Shown here: in pieces, positions 1-8,900 of the stretch
Numbering within the stretch: the first letter of the stretch is position 1
Layout of the letters: each line of letters opens with the position of its first letter
Source: Tritrichomonas foetus
Taxonomy: Eukaryota; Parabasalia; Tritrichomonadida; Tritrichomonadidae
Assembly: GCA_001839685.1 (NCBI GenBank)
Contig: MLAK01001402.1
Location: 1 to 16,826, forward strand
Direction of reading: 5' to 3'
DNA length: 16,826 bases
The notes under the pieces: model-generated
Seen by the model: only the letters and a program-made list of their open reading frames with translations
What the model was told of the DNA's origin: nothing
Database searches by the model: none
Made by a program: the position numbers and the translations under genes

Positions 1-2
1 CC

Positions 3-1220
3 ACAAAATCTTTGGGGGACCATTTTGTAAACCTTTCATATAGGAGGACAAAACATATTCTCTTGAAATTAAAAAATGATCATAACTTAAAAACCATTCC
101 TAAGGCAACATTGTTTCAGATATTTAGTGAAAACAATACTCTCTTATTATTTTTACTGGAAAATGATTTAATCGAATTGGCCAGTATTGTTAAAAAAATT
201 GAGTTAGACTGCGATTTTGAAGTGAACACTTCAAGTTTGGAAACTAGACTTTTATTTTGGTTTTTCATGTTGGAAATAAAGAAGAATGATCTAAATTTCT
301 ACAATAAATATACTAGTCATTTTCCATTAGATGATTCTGTTTTACAATATATAAATACTCCCGAAAATATTGAAATATTCAATAAGAAAAGAGAAGAAGG
401 TGTGAATGATAGCTATCTTGCGACAATTATTCGTGAAGATAGAGTCGATGAATTTGTCCAATATATGTCGCCAACGTGGGATAAATTTTACTCTAACATT
501 AATTTTTCTATCTTTGAATGTAATAAGCATTTGAAGGAGATAACCACTGAATTGTATATCATGAGTGTTGGAGCAGTCAATATCTTTAAGTTCTGTTATC
601 TGAATAATTTTGAATATGATCAAGAAACGTTGTACCATGGAGTACTGAGTGGAAACCTTGAAATTTTTCATTTGATAGAAGAAAATGTTGATAAATTATA
701 TCCTCATGATGTTCCGATCATGTATCATCAAAACAACCTTTATCGATATTTTCAAGATCAGAATCCATTACCAATAGCATATGATTATGAAACAACAATT
801 GAACATATAAATTTTGAAATATTTCTTGAGATTTTTCAACAAGAAATAATTGAAATTTCTGATGATATAAATTCTCTTTTTTTGCCATTAGCTTTTTCTA
901 ATATCATTCCGTTTGCAAAATTTCTTCTCTCACAAGAAAATCAAGGAATTTTAAAATTCGCCAAAAAGTATGCGATGGAGAAAAGTAAAGTTTTTCCTCT
1001 CGTTAACGATCCACCTTTCTTAAAAATGGCAAAAAATGGATATTTTGATATTATCAAACTATATTTAGCCAAACTAGATAATAATAACTTCTGTAAAGAT
1101 GACCTATATAGTTTTCTTTACTATGCGACACTGTATAACAATCTAGATATTGTTACAATTTTATTGAGATCTAACAGAATCAATCCCAATAAATTGTATT
1201 TAAGTAGTTTAACTCACTAA
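3..1220 (+). CDS. DUF3447-type ankyrin repeat protein, 5'-truncated by window edge
   Basis: The frame is open from the left edge and has no ATG near it, so the gene starts outside the window; the first possible start-like codon inside (position 12) is only TTG. The protein resembles trichomonad ankyrin proteins: a helical N-terminal part (about residues 1-130 counted from position 12), then the family's 'SYLATIIREDRVDEFVQYM' segment near 134-152 and 'SGNLEIFHLIEEN' near 213-225, followed by divergent ankyrin repeats. The last two repeats ('FLKMAKNGYFDIIKLYL' and 'FLYYATLYNNLDIVTILL') are 32 residues apart, normal ankyrin spacing. Such proteins are presumed protein-binding scaffolds; the partner is unknown. 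The frame ends at a TAA in the linker after the last repeat, but ankyrin modules continue downstream, so this is probably not the natural C-terminus. Family assignment is from recognised sequence style; function is not inferable. Confidence 0.8.
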   Translation, partial: TKSLGDHFVNLSYRRTKHILLKLKNDHNLKTIPKATLFQIFSENNTLLLFLLENDLIELASIVKKIELDCDFEVNTSSLETRLLFWFFMLEIKKNDLNFYNKYTSHFPLDDSVLQYINTPENIEIFNKKREEGVNDSYLATIIREDRVDEFVQYMSPTWDKFYSNINFSIFECNKHLKEITTELYIMSVGAVNIFKFCYLNNFEYDQETLYHGVLSGNLEIFHLIEENVDKLYPHDVPIMYHQNNLYRYFQDQNPLPIAYDYETTIEHINFEIFLEIFQQEIIEISDDINSLFLPLAFSNIIPFAKFLLSQENQGILKFAKKYAMEKSKVFPLVNDPPFLKMAKNGYFDIIKLYLAKLDNNNFCKDDLYSFLYYATLYNNLDIVTILLRSNRINPNKLYLSSLTH

Positions 1221-2201
1221 TCATATGGTTTTATTTTGAATTGATGATGGTCCATACTTCACATTGCATCTAGTCATGGCTATTCTGAAATGGTTAAATT
1301 GCTACTGAACCACCCAAATATATCTATTACACTTCAAAGTTCTGTTTACATATATATATAACTTTCTAGGATGTTTATCTTTTAATACTTCATGAAACAG
1401 CACTTCATATAGCAGTTAAATATGATCATTTCAATGTTGTCAACGAATTTTTACAACCTCAATTTGAAAATGCTATTAATACAATTATTCAGACAGATAA
1501 TGTCCAAAATAGAATTTTATTATACTCCTTTTCATCGTGCATGTGATAGAGGTAATTTTAATATAGTTAAATTATTTTTAGAAAAATCAAAAATCAATAT
1601 TAATACGAAATGTTAATCAAATTATAGTAATATGAGATAAACAATAACATTTAGATGAAACCGCTCCATTTAGCAGCAATGAGAGGACATTTTGAAGTAG
1701 TTGAAATTTTGCTCCAACAACCTAATATTTTGGTAAATGTCAGGGATTATAATAATATTTTTTTTTTTAGCAATTTTACAATACTCCACTTCACAAAGCA
1801 GCAAGAAATGGTTATTTAAATATAGTAGAAATTTTATTAAAGCATAAAAATATTAATCTAAATGCAATAACAAGTTTCTATATGTGATAAAAGCGTTTAT
1901 ATTTGACTATTAAGGAATAATATTCTAATTTTATATTACTCCCCTGCATTATGCAGTGATTTTTGGACACTATAGTGTAGTAAAGCTACTTTTGACACAA
2001 CCAAATATAATTACAAGTATTCAAGATCAAATTCCATTTATTTTTAATCATTGAAATCAACATTCACATAAAATAGATTTATTTATTTATAAAACCCCTA
2101 TGAACTATGCGATTGATAATTCACAAATAGAAATTGCCAATCTACTCAAAACTTACACAGCTGCAACAATTGTTGAAGTCAATGAAGAAAAAAATTCCTA
2201 A
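1221..2201 (+). pseudogene. Continuation of the ankyrin gene in broken frames (pseudogene or multi-intron tail)
   Basis: Seven further ankyrin modules follow the TAA at 1218-1220, each translatable alone but not in one frame. Core motifs include 'LHIASSHGYSEMVKLLL', 'TALHIAVKYDHFNVV', 'TPFHRACDRGNFNIVKLFL', 'PLHLAAMRGHFEVVEILL', 'TPLHKAARNGYLNIVEILL', 'TPLHYAVIFGHYSVVKLLL' and 'TPMNYAIDNSQIEIANLL'. The last runs into a plausible C-terminal tail ending 'NEEKNS' and a TAA at 2199-2201. Every linker has an in-frame stop (TAA 1218; TGA 1242, 1245 and 2052; others) or a frame change. The default reading is a decayed tail. The absence of damage inside any core is odd and leaves open that the linkers hold short introns. 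It converges on the PDI-like gene with 116 bp between the two stop codons. Confidence 0.6.
1251..2201 (+). repeat. Seven ankyrin modules with expanded linkers
   Basis: Module approximate spans are 1251-1343, 1394-1483, 1521-1613, 1655-1759, 1777-1884, 1935-2051 and 2091-2201. The distance between equivalent His/Tyr/Asn codons (1119, 1260, 1406, 1533, 1667, 1792, 1947, 2103) is 141, 146, 127, 134, 125, 155 and 156 nt. A standard ankyrin unit is about 99 nt, so each linker carries roughly 26-57 extra, very AT-rich nucleotides, some 290 nt in total. The modules are diverged from one another at the base level, so this is not a recent tandem duplication. Confidence 0.8.
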
Positions 2202-2317
2202 CTCCGATAAACAGATTGACGAAATAAATAAACACTTGTTATCAAACAAATCACATACACTAGGGGTATGAAAAGCTTTTTGGGTAACTAATCAAGCTGA
2301 TTTGAATTAATAAATCA

Positions 2318-3433
2318 TTATAATTCAGAGTCAGTGTGTGATGGTGGCGTATATGGTCCTGCACGTTTAAATTCTTTAAGAACATTTAAACTCTGCCTTA
2401 AAACATCCCTAACCGCTAATTTTTCTTGTGTATTTATCATCATTTTTCTAATCTTTGTTTCTTCGAAAGACAATGCATCTTCACCTTTTCTTAGTAATTT
2501 CTTAATTATTGTTAAGTAATATTCAGATCCTTGAACTTTTTTTATTTCTTCAATAATCTGGGTCTTCTCTTCAGATTTCATAAATTGTTGAATGAGTGGA
2601 AATAATGATGGAATTATTCCTGCTTGTTTATTTAATTCACCATCTGCTTTTCGAGATTCATGCAATTCTGAATTCGCAAATTCCAACAAATTATCAAACT
2701 CACGCGGCCCTGAATACTCAATAAAAATATAATCGCTCAAACCATTATTTTGATTATCGTTTTCATTATTCTGATTATTTGATTCATAGCTGTTTATGCT
2801 GTTGATGTTAAATGGTTTCCTGCGATATGCTCGAAAAGTTGGTGCAAGATCAATATTGTGATTATCAATACAAAAATCAATGTATTTATTACAATCGATA
2901 TAAGCAACTCCTGTTCTCAGATTCGATGAGAAAATGAATGCAATTTGTTGAAGTTGAGGAATCATTAATTCTGACATTCGCTCACTCATATCTAAAAATG
3001 CAATTAATGATGATGCTTTTGAATTCAAATAATTAGAAAAGTTTTCTGGTGTCAGAACGGAAAATGATGTTCGCACTTCGATCCTTTTTTGATCAGTATT
3101 TTCTTCAAAGAATTTTATAAGATCAAATGCAATTAATTCACCAGTGAATTGTTTATATTTTGGATATTTCATAATTAAAGTACTCTCTTCATCGATTATT
3201 TTATGCTCTTCACATAAATCATTGAATTTTGAACAATTAACTCTAACAAAATTTATTTTAGGAAAAACTTTAGAACATAAATCAATTTGTTTCATATGAT
3301 TTTTAGTTGAATTCTTTGAATAGTGATAATAATAGTACACAACAAATGGATAGTCATTGGTTCGAACAAGGTCTTTTGTTTCATTGTAATCAATAATTTT
3401 TGCATTCAGGAGGTGTAAGAGAGTAAATAACAT
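2318..3433 (-). CDS. PDI-family ER protein lacking CXXC sites, with ERp29-type C-terminal domain
   Basis: This 371-residue protein has a short hydrophobic N-terminus (residues 1-13) that fits a signal peptide. Two thioredoxin-fold domains follow (about 20-112 and 122-206), each recognisable by the PDI-type cysteine pair after the third strand ('VNCSKFNDLC' at 65-74, 'IDCNKYIDFC' at 179-188). Where CGHC would sit, domain 1 reads 'YYYHYSKNSTKNH' and domain 2 'LDMSERMSE', so neither has a redox active site. Domain 1 also has Ser-Thr in place of the cis-Pro motif; domain 2 keeps 'APTF'. An Asn-rich insert lies at 210-230. Residues about 262-355 match the ERp29 C-terminal/PDI-D helical domain ('EYYLTIIKKLLRKGEDAL', then 'LRQSLNVLKEF'). 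The chain ends in DSEL, a possible KDEL-like ER-retention signal. By family it is likely a non-catalytic chaperone or escort of secretory proteins in the ER lumen. It is divergent from the coiled-coil gene. Confidence 0.82.
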   Translation of the reverse strand: MLFTLLHLLNAKIIDYNETKDLVRTNDYPFVVYYYYHYSKNSTKNHMKQIDLCSKVFPKINFVRVNCSKFNDLCEEHKIIDEESTLIMKYPKYKQFTGELIAFDLIKFFEENTDQKRIEVRTSFSVLTPENFSNYLNSKASSLIAFLDMSERMSELMIPQLQQIAFIFSSNLRTGVAYIDCNKYIDFCIDNHNIDLAPTFRAYRRKPFNINSINSYESNNQNNENDNQNNGLSDYIFIEYSGPREFDNLLEFANSELHESRKADGELNKQAGIIPSLFPLIQQFMKSEEKTQIIEEIKKVQGSEYYLTIIKKLLRKGEDALSFEETKIRKMMINTQEKLAVRDVLRQSLNVLKEFKRAGPYTPPSHTDSEL

Positions 3434-3787
3434 TGTATTATCAAAGGTGAAATATTTGGTGAAATTGGACGATAGGAATAATCTTTCCAGAAATTGTTTT
3501 TTTTTTTGAAATTCCCTTGCAAATAATTTCCCAAAACAATAACATGATAACTTTAATAATGATAGGTTAGTAGATTGAAAGAATATTTAAAACAAAAATT
3601 ATCCTAAAATAGAATATATTTCTTATATTGAACTCATTAGACACTATTTAAACTTTTATCAATTTTTATTTATAGTAAAACTATTTTTATATATGTAAAA
3701 ATGAAAAATATTAGAATTATCATTGATTATTTCCAAGATATTGGTATTTTTATTTGTTGTAAAATTTACGTTTGATAATTCTCGATC
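3434..3787. other. Divergent intergenic promoter region, AT-rich
   Basis: This 354-bp spacer separates two divergently transcribed genes, so it must hold both promoters. It contains a run of T near 3498-3507 and is otherwise very AT-rich. I see no coding sequence and no RNA gene in it. No good initiator motif is visible upstream of the coiled-coil gene; TCATG overlaps its start codon. Confidence 0.6.
3446..3450 (-). promoter_or_regulatory. Possible initiator (TCACC) of the PDI-like gene
   Basis: On the minus strand the sequence TTTCACCTTTG lies just upstream of the ATG, with the A of TCA at 3448, 15 nt before the start codon. Trichomonad class II genes are known to use an initiator of the form TCA(+1)Py(T/A) within about 20 nt of the ATG. 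This site matches TCA-Py but has C at the last position, so it is a weak candidate. A second TCACC lies 15 nt further upstream. Confidence 0.3.
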
Positions 3788-4729
3788 ATGTCCTTTTTAC
3801 AGCAGAAGCAACCATTTAGACCGAGTAATCCTTCTGCAAATACTTATAAAAACGCACAAAAAATGGTTGATTATAATCAAACATATTCATTCGACGCACT
3901 ACCTCAGACAATATTTGATTCGAGAGAAGAAAGGCCTTTCAAGAAACTTCATCGCGAGTTAAACGAGAGCCTATCCAAAATAAATAAATTACGCCAGCAA
4001 ACAGATCAAGAAAGCCAAGATATTTCGAAAATCAGACAATTTTTAATCAAACTCAATACAATTGTCCATGACAATCACAGAACTATGAAAGAACTCAGAA
4101 TGAATAATGAATTTTCTATAAATGCAGATACAGTTAAAGAAATGCTACAAAAGCATAATCATATCTTGAAACAACAAATAGAGTTCCTTCAATCTATTCC
4201 AAATTGTGAAGAGAATAGCAAAGCAACTGCAAAACTAAATCAAAGAATTGCTACACTTCAAAAAGAAATTAAAGAAGAAAAAGATAATATTTCCGAACCA
4301 GTTAATCAAGGCTCAAGAGAAGAAACATCAACTTTGAAAAAAAAGGTTAAATATTTAAAGAGAGAACATGATGAATTAGAAGAATTTATAAAGAAGGAAA
4401 TTGAATTTGAAAGAGAAGAAGATGATAAAACAATAAAAGAATTAAATGAAACAATAACAAATCTGACAAATGAAATTCAGCAAACAAAAGAGAGATTAAA
4501 TAAGTCAAAATCTTCACAATTTGCATCAGAATATGCTGAGGTCACACGAAGAGTAAAGTTGGCCAAACAAAAAATCGCACAATCAAATCATGACATTATA
4601 TCTTTAAGAGCTGAAAATGAAAAATTAGCGGCTTCAATCGAAATTGAAAAAGAATCAACTCACAGGCTCGAAAAAGAGCGCGATACTCTTCAAAAATTAA
4701 TACGTTCAATTAAAGAAAGCACTGTTTGA
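3788..4729 (+). CDS. Coiled-coil protein of unknown function
   Basis: This 313-residue protein starts at an ATG preceded by an in-frame TAA twelve bases upstream, so the start is well fixed. Residues 1-50 are non-helical and Gln/Pro/Asn-rich ('MSFLQQKQPFRPSNPSANT'). From about 51 to 310 the sequence is rich in Glu, Lys, Gln and Leu with heptad-like spacing ('RELNESLSKINKLRQQ', 'LNQRIATLQKEIKEEKDN', 'LKKKVKYLKREHDELEEF', 'IISLRAENEKLAAS'), broken near 140-165 and 178-185. This predicts two or three long coiled-coil rods. No signal peptide, membrane segment or catalytic motif is seen. Coiled-coil proteins of this size are often cytoskeletal or adaptor components, but nothing here identifies a partner, and I do not recognise a named family. 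It precedes the NTF2-like gene on the same strand across a 512-bp spacer. Confidence 0.8.
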   Translation: MSFLQQKQPFRPSNPSANTYKNAQKMVDYNQTYSFDALPQTIFDSREERPFKKLHRELNESLSKINKLRQQTDQESQDISKIRQFLIKLNTIVHDNHRTMKELRMNNEFSINADTVKEMLQKHNHILKQQIEFLQSIPNCEENSKATAKLNQRIATLQKEIKEEKDNISEPVNQGSREETSTLKKKVKYLKREHDELEEFIKKEIEFEREEDDKTIKELNETITNLTNEIQQTKERLNKSKSSQFASEYAEVTRRVKLAKQKIAQSNHDIISLRAENEKLAASIEIEKESTHRLEKERDTLQKLIRSIKESTV

Positions 4730-5241
4730 ATAAATATGAATATTGGCACTTTCCCTTTTATTATTCTATGACCTTTTTCATTCATTCATTCTTTTTTTTT
4801 TTTTACATATGGAAGTCGAAACATTCAGGTAAATTTTGATTTAATGAAATTGAAATCAAACTTGTAAAATGAGACATACGCTTGATTAAGTGTGTGTATT
4901 CACATGTGAATTTCTCTTATGAATCATATTAAGTGAAAAGATTCTAATCAAATAAAAATCGATTGATAGTTTCTAATCTAGCATCTAAAACTGGCATTAT
5001 TTCGCCAAATAATTATCTGATACTTTCCTATACTAAAATAATGATGAAAGATAGTGTTTTTCAGAGTTGATGGTTTCATCAGGCTTTTTAACAAAATATA
5101 TGGTCGATCCTGTGAATATGGGGCCATATAAATTATGTAAAAGTTATTCACAAAAAGTTTTCGTTGGAGGATGTGAATATGATTAGGTCAAATTTATGAC
5201 CATGGTACTCACCACTTTTTCATACATTCACTTGAACAAAA
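4730..5241. other. Intergenic spacer with several inverted repeats
   Basis: No gene is supported here. The segment holds a T run near 4792-4804 and a perfect 14-bp palindrome (ATTCACATGTGAAT, 4898-4911). Two hairpins follow: a 7-bp stem ATTATTT/AAATAAT with CGCC loop (4996-5013) and a 5-bp stem TGATG/CATCA with GTTT loop (5068-5081). Inverted pairs ATATGG/CCATAT (about 5098-5130) and GGTCA/TGACC (about 5187-5202) are also present. A 10-mer TGTGAATATG occurs at 5111-5120 and 5172-5181. These could be promoter elements of the downstream gene or a small structured RNA; no known RNA family is recognised. Confidence 0.5.
5228..5233 (+). promoter_or_regulatory. Initiator-like TCACTT element
   Basis: TCACTT matches the trichomonad initiator consensus TCA(+1)Py(T/A). 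The putative +1 A at 5230 would give a 12-nt leader before the ATG at 5242, typical of these organisms. The match is to a short degenerate motif, so the support is mostly its position. It is the best such element in the window. Confidence 0.45.
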
Positions 5242-5592
5242 ATGAGTCTCGACAGGAGAATTGTTGACCAAGCTCTTGCAAAATATTCCGAAATTCTGAA
5301 TACAAAGCCACCCGAAAACCCAGATGACGATCCACTCAGAAAGTTCTACAACGAAAAATCAAAATTAACTGATGGAGATAGAAAAATGGGAGCAAAGAAT
5401 ATTGTCGAACAACTAAGAAGAGAACAGCGCGAGATAACTTTCGAATCATATTCAACCGCAGAAATCGACGAAAAACATATTATCATCACTGGACAATGCC
5501 TCATTGGAAACAACAGGACTTCGTTCACAATTGCTTTGGAATGCGATGAAAACTATAATGTCTTTATTTCGAACCAGATTATGAACTTATAA
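5242..5592 (+). CDS. NTF2-like fold protein (NTF2/NXT1-like), small
   Basis: This 116-residue protein starts at an ATG with an in-frame TGA seven bases upstream. Its second half follows the NTF2-domain plan: a Gly followed by an amphipathic helix ('GAKNIVEQLRREQREITF', residues 50-67), then alternating strands ('HIIITGQCLI', 'RTSFTIALEC', 'YNVFISNQIMNL'). In NTF2/p15 proteins the same order occurs (a G-x-x-x-I-V-E-x-L helix, a strand with V-x-G, a strand with F-x-x-x-F-x-L, and a final strand with N-D-x-F-R). Length also fits (NTF2 about 125 residues). NTF2 imports Ran-GDP, and the p15 relatives pair with mRNA exporters. Which role, if any, applies here cannot be said, and the helical N-terminus is diverged and shorter than usual. 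The assignment is inferred from pattern, not an obvious homologue. Confidence 0.6.
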   Translation: MSLDRRIVDQALAKYSEILNTKPPENPDDDPLRKFYNEKSKLTDGDRKMGAKNIVEQLRREQREITFESYSTAEIDEKHIIITGQCLIGNNRTSFTIALECDENYNVFISNQIMNL

Positions 5593-5993
5593 AAAAATCA
5601 TAATTTCTAAAATTTTTTGATTTGTGTTTTTTCTGTCTTAAAGAGAGCTGTTCAGTCTCAAAAGCCATAAATAAATGGAATGAAAATACAGGACCGTATA
5701 GTTGCCCTCATAACTATCACTCTCATAACTATCAATCATATAACTATCAATCTCATTGTTATCAACCTGAAAAAATGAATCACAAATTTTTGGCGGTTTT
5801 TTGTTCCGCTTTATCATTCATCAAGTTGTGTGTGTGTGTCTAAGTGTTGAAGCACGTGAAGAAGTCTCTCATTTTCAGAGAAACTTTTTGAATGATAATA
5901 ATTTTACGATAGCCGACTTTTTAAATATACATCTGGCCAAATCATCATTAATTATTTTTTTCTGTGTGAATTTTTCCACATCAAAAGAAAAAA
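5593..5993. other. Intergenic spacer with short tandem repeats
   Basis: No ATG-initiated gene is supported in this 401-bp stretch between the NTF2-like gene and the giant gene. It contains a four-copy 15-nt imperfect tandem repeat (5707-5766) and a short TG run (5827-5839). Open frames across the 15-nt array arise because its unit is a multiple of three. Confidence 0.6.
5707..5766 (+). repeat. 15-nt tandem repeat, 4 copies
   Basis: The unit CTCATAACTATCAAT occurs as four adjacent copies: 5707-5721 (ends CACT), 5722-5736 (consensus), 5737-5751 (CATA start) and 5752-5766 (CATTGTTATCAAC, most diverged). It lies about 230 bp upstream of the giant gene's ATG. It may be promoter-proximal binding sites or simple slippage. 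Confidence 0.7.
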
Positions 5994-8900
5994 ATGGGAG
6001 AAGATTCGACTTTTACGACTGAAGCATTTAAGTGGTGGAATACTTACATCACCAATGAAACAAATTTACTCGAGCCTCCACAAATAGTTCCAGCTAAAAC
6101 CGCATCATCAGTTTTTTATAAGATTCTCCCAATATTTTTCGTTTTTGACGAATTCACAGACAACGATCAAGCTTTTTGGGGAGAAATTCATCGATTTTTG
6201 ATTTGCCGCTTTGAAAACGATAAAATTGTGAGTCCATTCCAAAATTTTCCAGATTTTATTATATTTTTATATAAATATCAAGATTTAATCAAACTCAAAG
6301 AATTAAATGAATGCTTTCGATTTTTAACAAAATATAAAACAGCTAATCCTGCGTTTTTTATTTTGCGGTATCTTCCAATATTTTTAGATGATCCAATTTT
6401 ATATTTTGAAATAATAATTCAACTTCCGATGTATGATTACCTCTTTTTTACATCTTTAATCAAAGAATACAAATTCATTGATCACTTTTTTTATATGAAT
6501 CGAAACTATTTTAGTCATTTTCGAAAAGTTTCTAACCTTCAAAACTGGAGAACAATTTTAGTATGTTCACGAGCTTTTTCAACAATTTTATCAGAAGGAA
6601 TAAAATATCATATCAAAACATTCACTTTAACTGGACTTTATTTCAAAGAACTTTTAAATTACATTAAAATTGTTCCGGATGAAGTTTGTATTTCGCTTCT
6701 TCAAGATTTATTTTATATTTTCAAAGCATCAAATATAAAAATTTCTATTCGTGATAAAATAGAAACAATGCTGCTCGATTTAATTGGAACTTTAATAGAT
6801 ATTAATTCTAATTTCCTTAAATTTTCTATCATTTTTGCTTTATCACTTCGTCCAAAAATTATTCGACCGATTTCAATTGTTAATGAAATGATTTGGAAGA
6901 AAACATTAACATTAAATGACTTTGAAATATACGATATTCTTTGCGAAAAAACGACAGCTTATAAAATTTTTTTGTATTTAAGTAAAATTTTCATTGGTTG
7001 TAAATTGTATCATCGTACATGCGCTAAACATATGCTACATATTATACAAAAATATGGAAATGATGATAAAAATGATAATTTAAAAAATTATGCTATACAT
7101 TTTATTGAAAATTTGTTTGTTTTCATTTCTTATGCAACCAAATCACGAAAATATCAATTTCGAACAATGCTAATATGTGAAACACTATCTTATTTTATGG
7201 AGTCGAAAATTTATTGGCTGCAACAACTTATTTTAGGTTTATCAATTTCATTGTCTCATATTGGATATATTCCACCTTATTTTAGTTTTTTCTTTCCAGT
7301 TCTATCTAATTCATCATTCATAAATAAAAATGATGATTTATCAAATCTTTTCAGGCTAATAAAGACTAAAAGAATAAAATTGAAAACTTTTCCATTCATA
7401 AAAGTCAAAGATTCTCTAGTATTATTTAATTTTAAGCCATTAACATTCAGTGACACGAAGAAGGAAATAGCTGAATCTCTTGCTCAGTTTAAAAAACTAA
7501 AAGGAAAAAATAAGGTATTAAACCTTAATTATGTTTTAGGAAAAGAATTATGTAATTCTTTATTATATCTTTTAAAAGATGTAACATTATTCCCAAAAGA
7601 CTTTGATTCGAGTATTCTCACAGTTTTCAAAGATAGAAATACAATTTCATATACCAATGCTTATCAAATGGCGCGATTATTATCATTTATTTATGAAGAA
7701 ACCTTAAATCCGTCATACTATCGAATTTTGGATTCATTAAAAATTGGGATTGAAGCTAATAATATTATTTCATTTTATGAGTTTGGAGTTGTAGCTAAAA
7801 AATATGGCAAAGAATTTTCTTCAACTTCACATGAAATTATTGATAAATTAATCATTAACAATACCAATGATGCTTGGACAATTCAGACTATAAGAAGAAT
7901 TCTTAAAGGATCAAATATTAAAAATGATACAATTGCTGCAATTATTTTATCTTCTCTGAGTACACATGATGAATTTGTCAAAATTGAAGGAATTAAAACT
8001 TTGCCTTATTTAATCAATTCAGGAATCGAAATTGATTTCATGTCAATAATGCTCTTTTTAGAAAATGAATTAAATTGTTCTGATGAAATTCTTTTTGTTA
8101 TTGCAAAAAGTTTATCAAGAGTAATTTTTAATGTAACAATTGATGATTTATCGAATGCGCAAAATATTTTCATGATATTAATAACAGATCCAAAGTATTT
8201 GAAATTATTTTCACTCACATTTCCGTTGTTTTTGAAACAATTTCAGCTTTTAACAGTCTTGAAAAGTGTCAAACGATGGGCAGCTATGCTATCAGCCCTG
8301 GCTGATAATAATCAAGATAAATTATCAACCTCTCATCTTAGCTCAATCACTCATATCATTGTGAATGGAATTGTATCAATTGTTGGTGGAAAATGTAAGA
8401 TTTGCGAATATTTGCTTCATGATAAAGAAGAAATATCTGAAAATTTATTAATTGTTATAATGATTTCCTTTATTTATTCGGAACCATCTACAAAACTTTT
8501 GGCAACATATGGAAAAATAATCATAGTTTTATTGAAAAATAAAACCATTGAAAATCGCAAATTAGTTGTTGGATTTTTCCATAAAATTGGAGTTACTGAC
8601 CCAAAATTAGCTTTAATATATTTACAATACCTCTTTCAAATACTTGAAAATGAGTCCAAAAATTCTGAATCTAAAGTAATTGATGATGAATTAATGATTA
8701 CTATTCTTTTGTCCATTGCTTCACTGTTGAAATCGATTTTTGTTACAAATGAAATAATCACAAAATTACTGTGTTTCAATACAAAATATTTAGTAATTCC
8801 TTTGGCTCTTATCAAAAAACATGAAAATTATTTTGCCAATCATCCTGAAATATTTGAACAGATTCTTTCTTTACTAGAAAATCATAAATGTGACAAATGT

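Noticed and set aside
1422..1616. 64-codon ATG frame as an independent small gene
   Set aside because: It crosses from a wrong frame into the third ankyrin module; it is part of the broken ankyrin tail, not a separate gene.
1221..2201. Ciliate-like reassigned stop codons or ciliate-type excised DNA to explain the ankyrin tail
   Set aside because: All other genes end cleanly at TAA or TGA with sensible C-termini and are uninterrupted, and the linkers also change frame, so code reassignment alone cannot repair them; excised DNA is kept only as a remote option in the main finding.
5622..5843. 73-codon frame with His/Asn/Tyr/Gln-rich repeats
   Set aside because: It has no ATG at its start (TTG) and its openness comes from the 15-nt tandem repeat; treated as intergenic.
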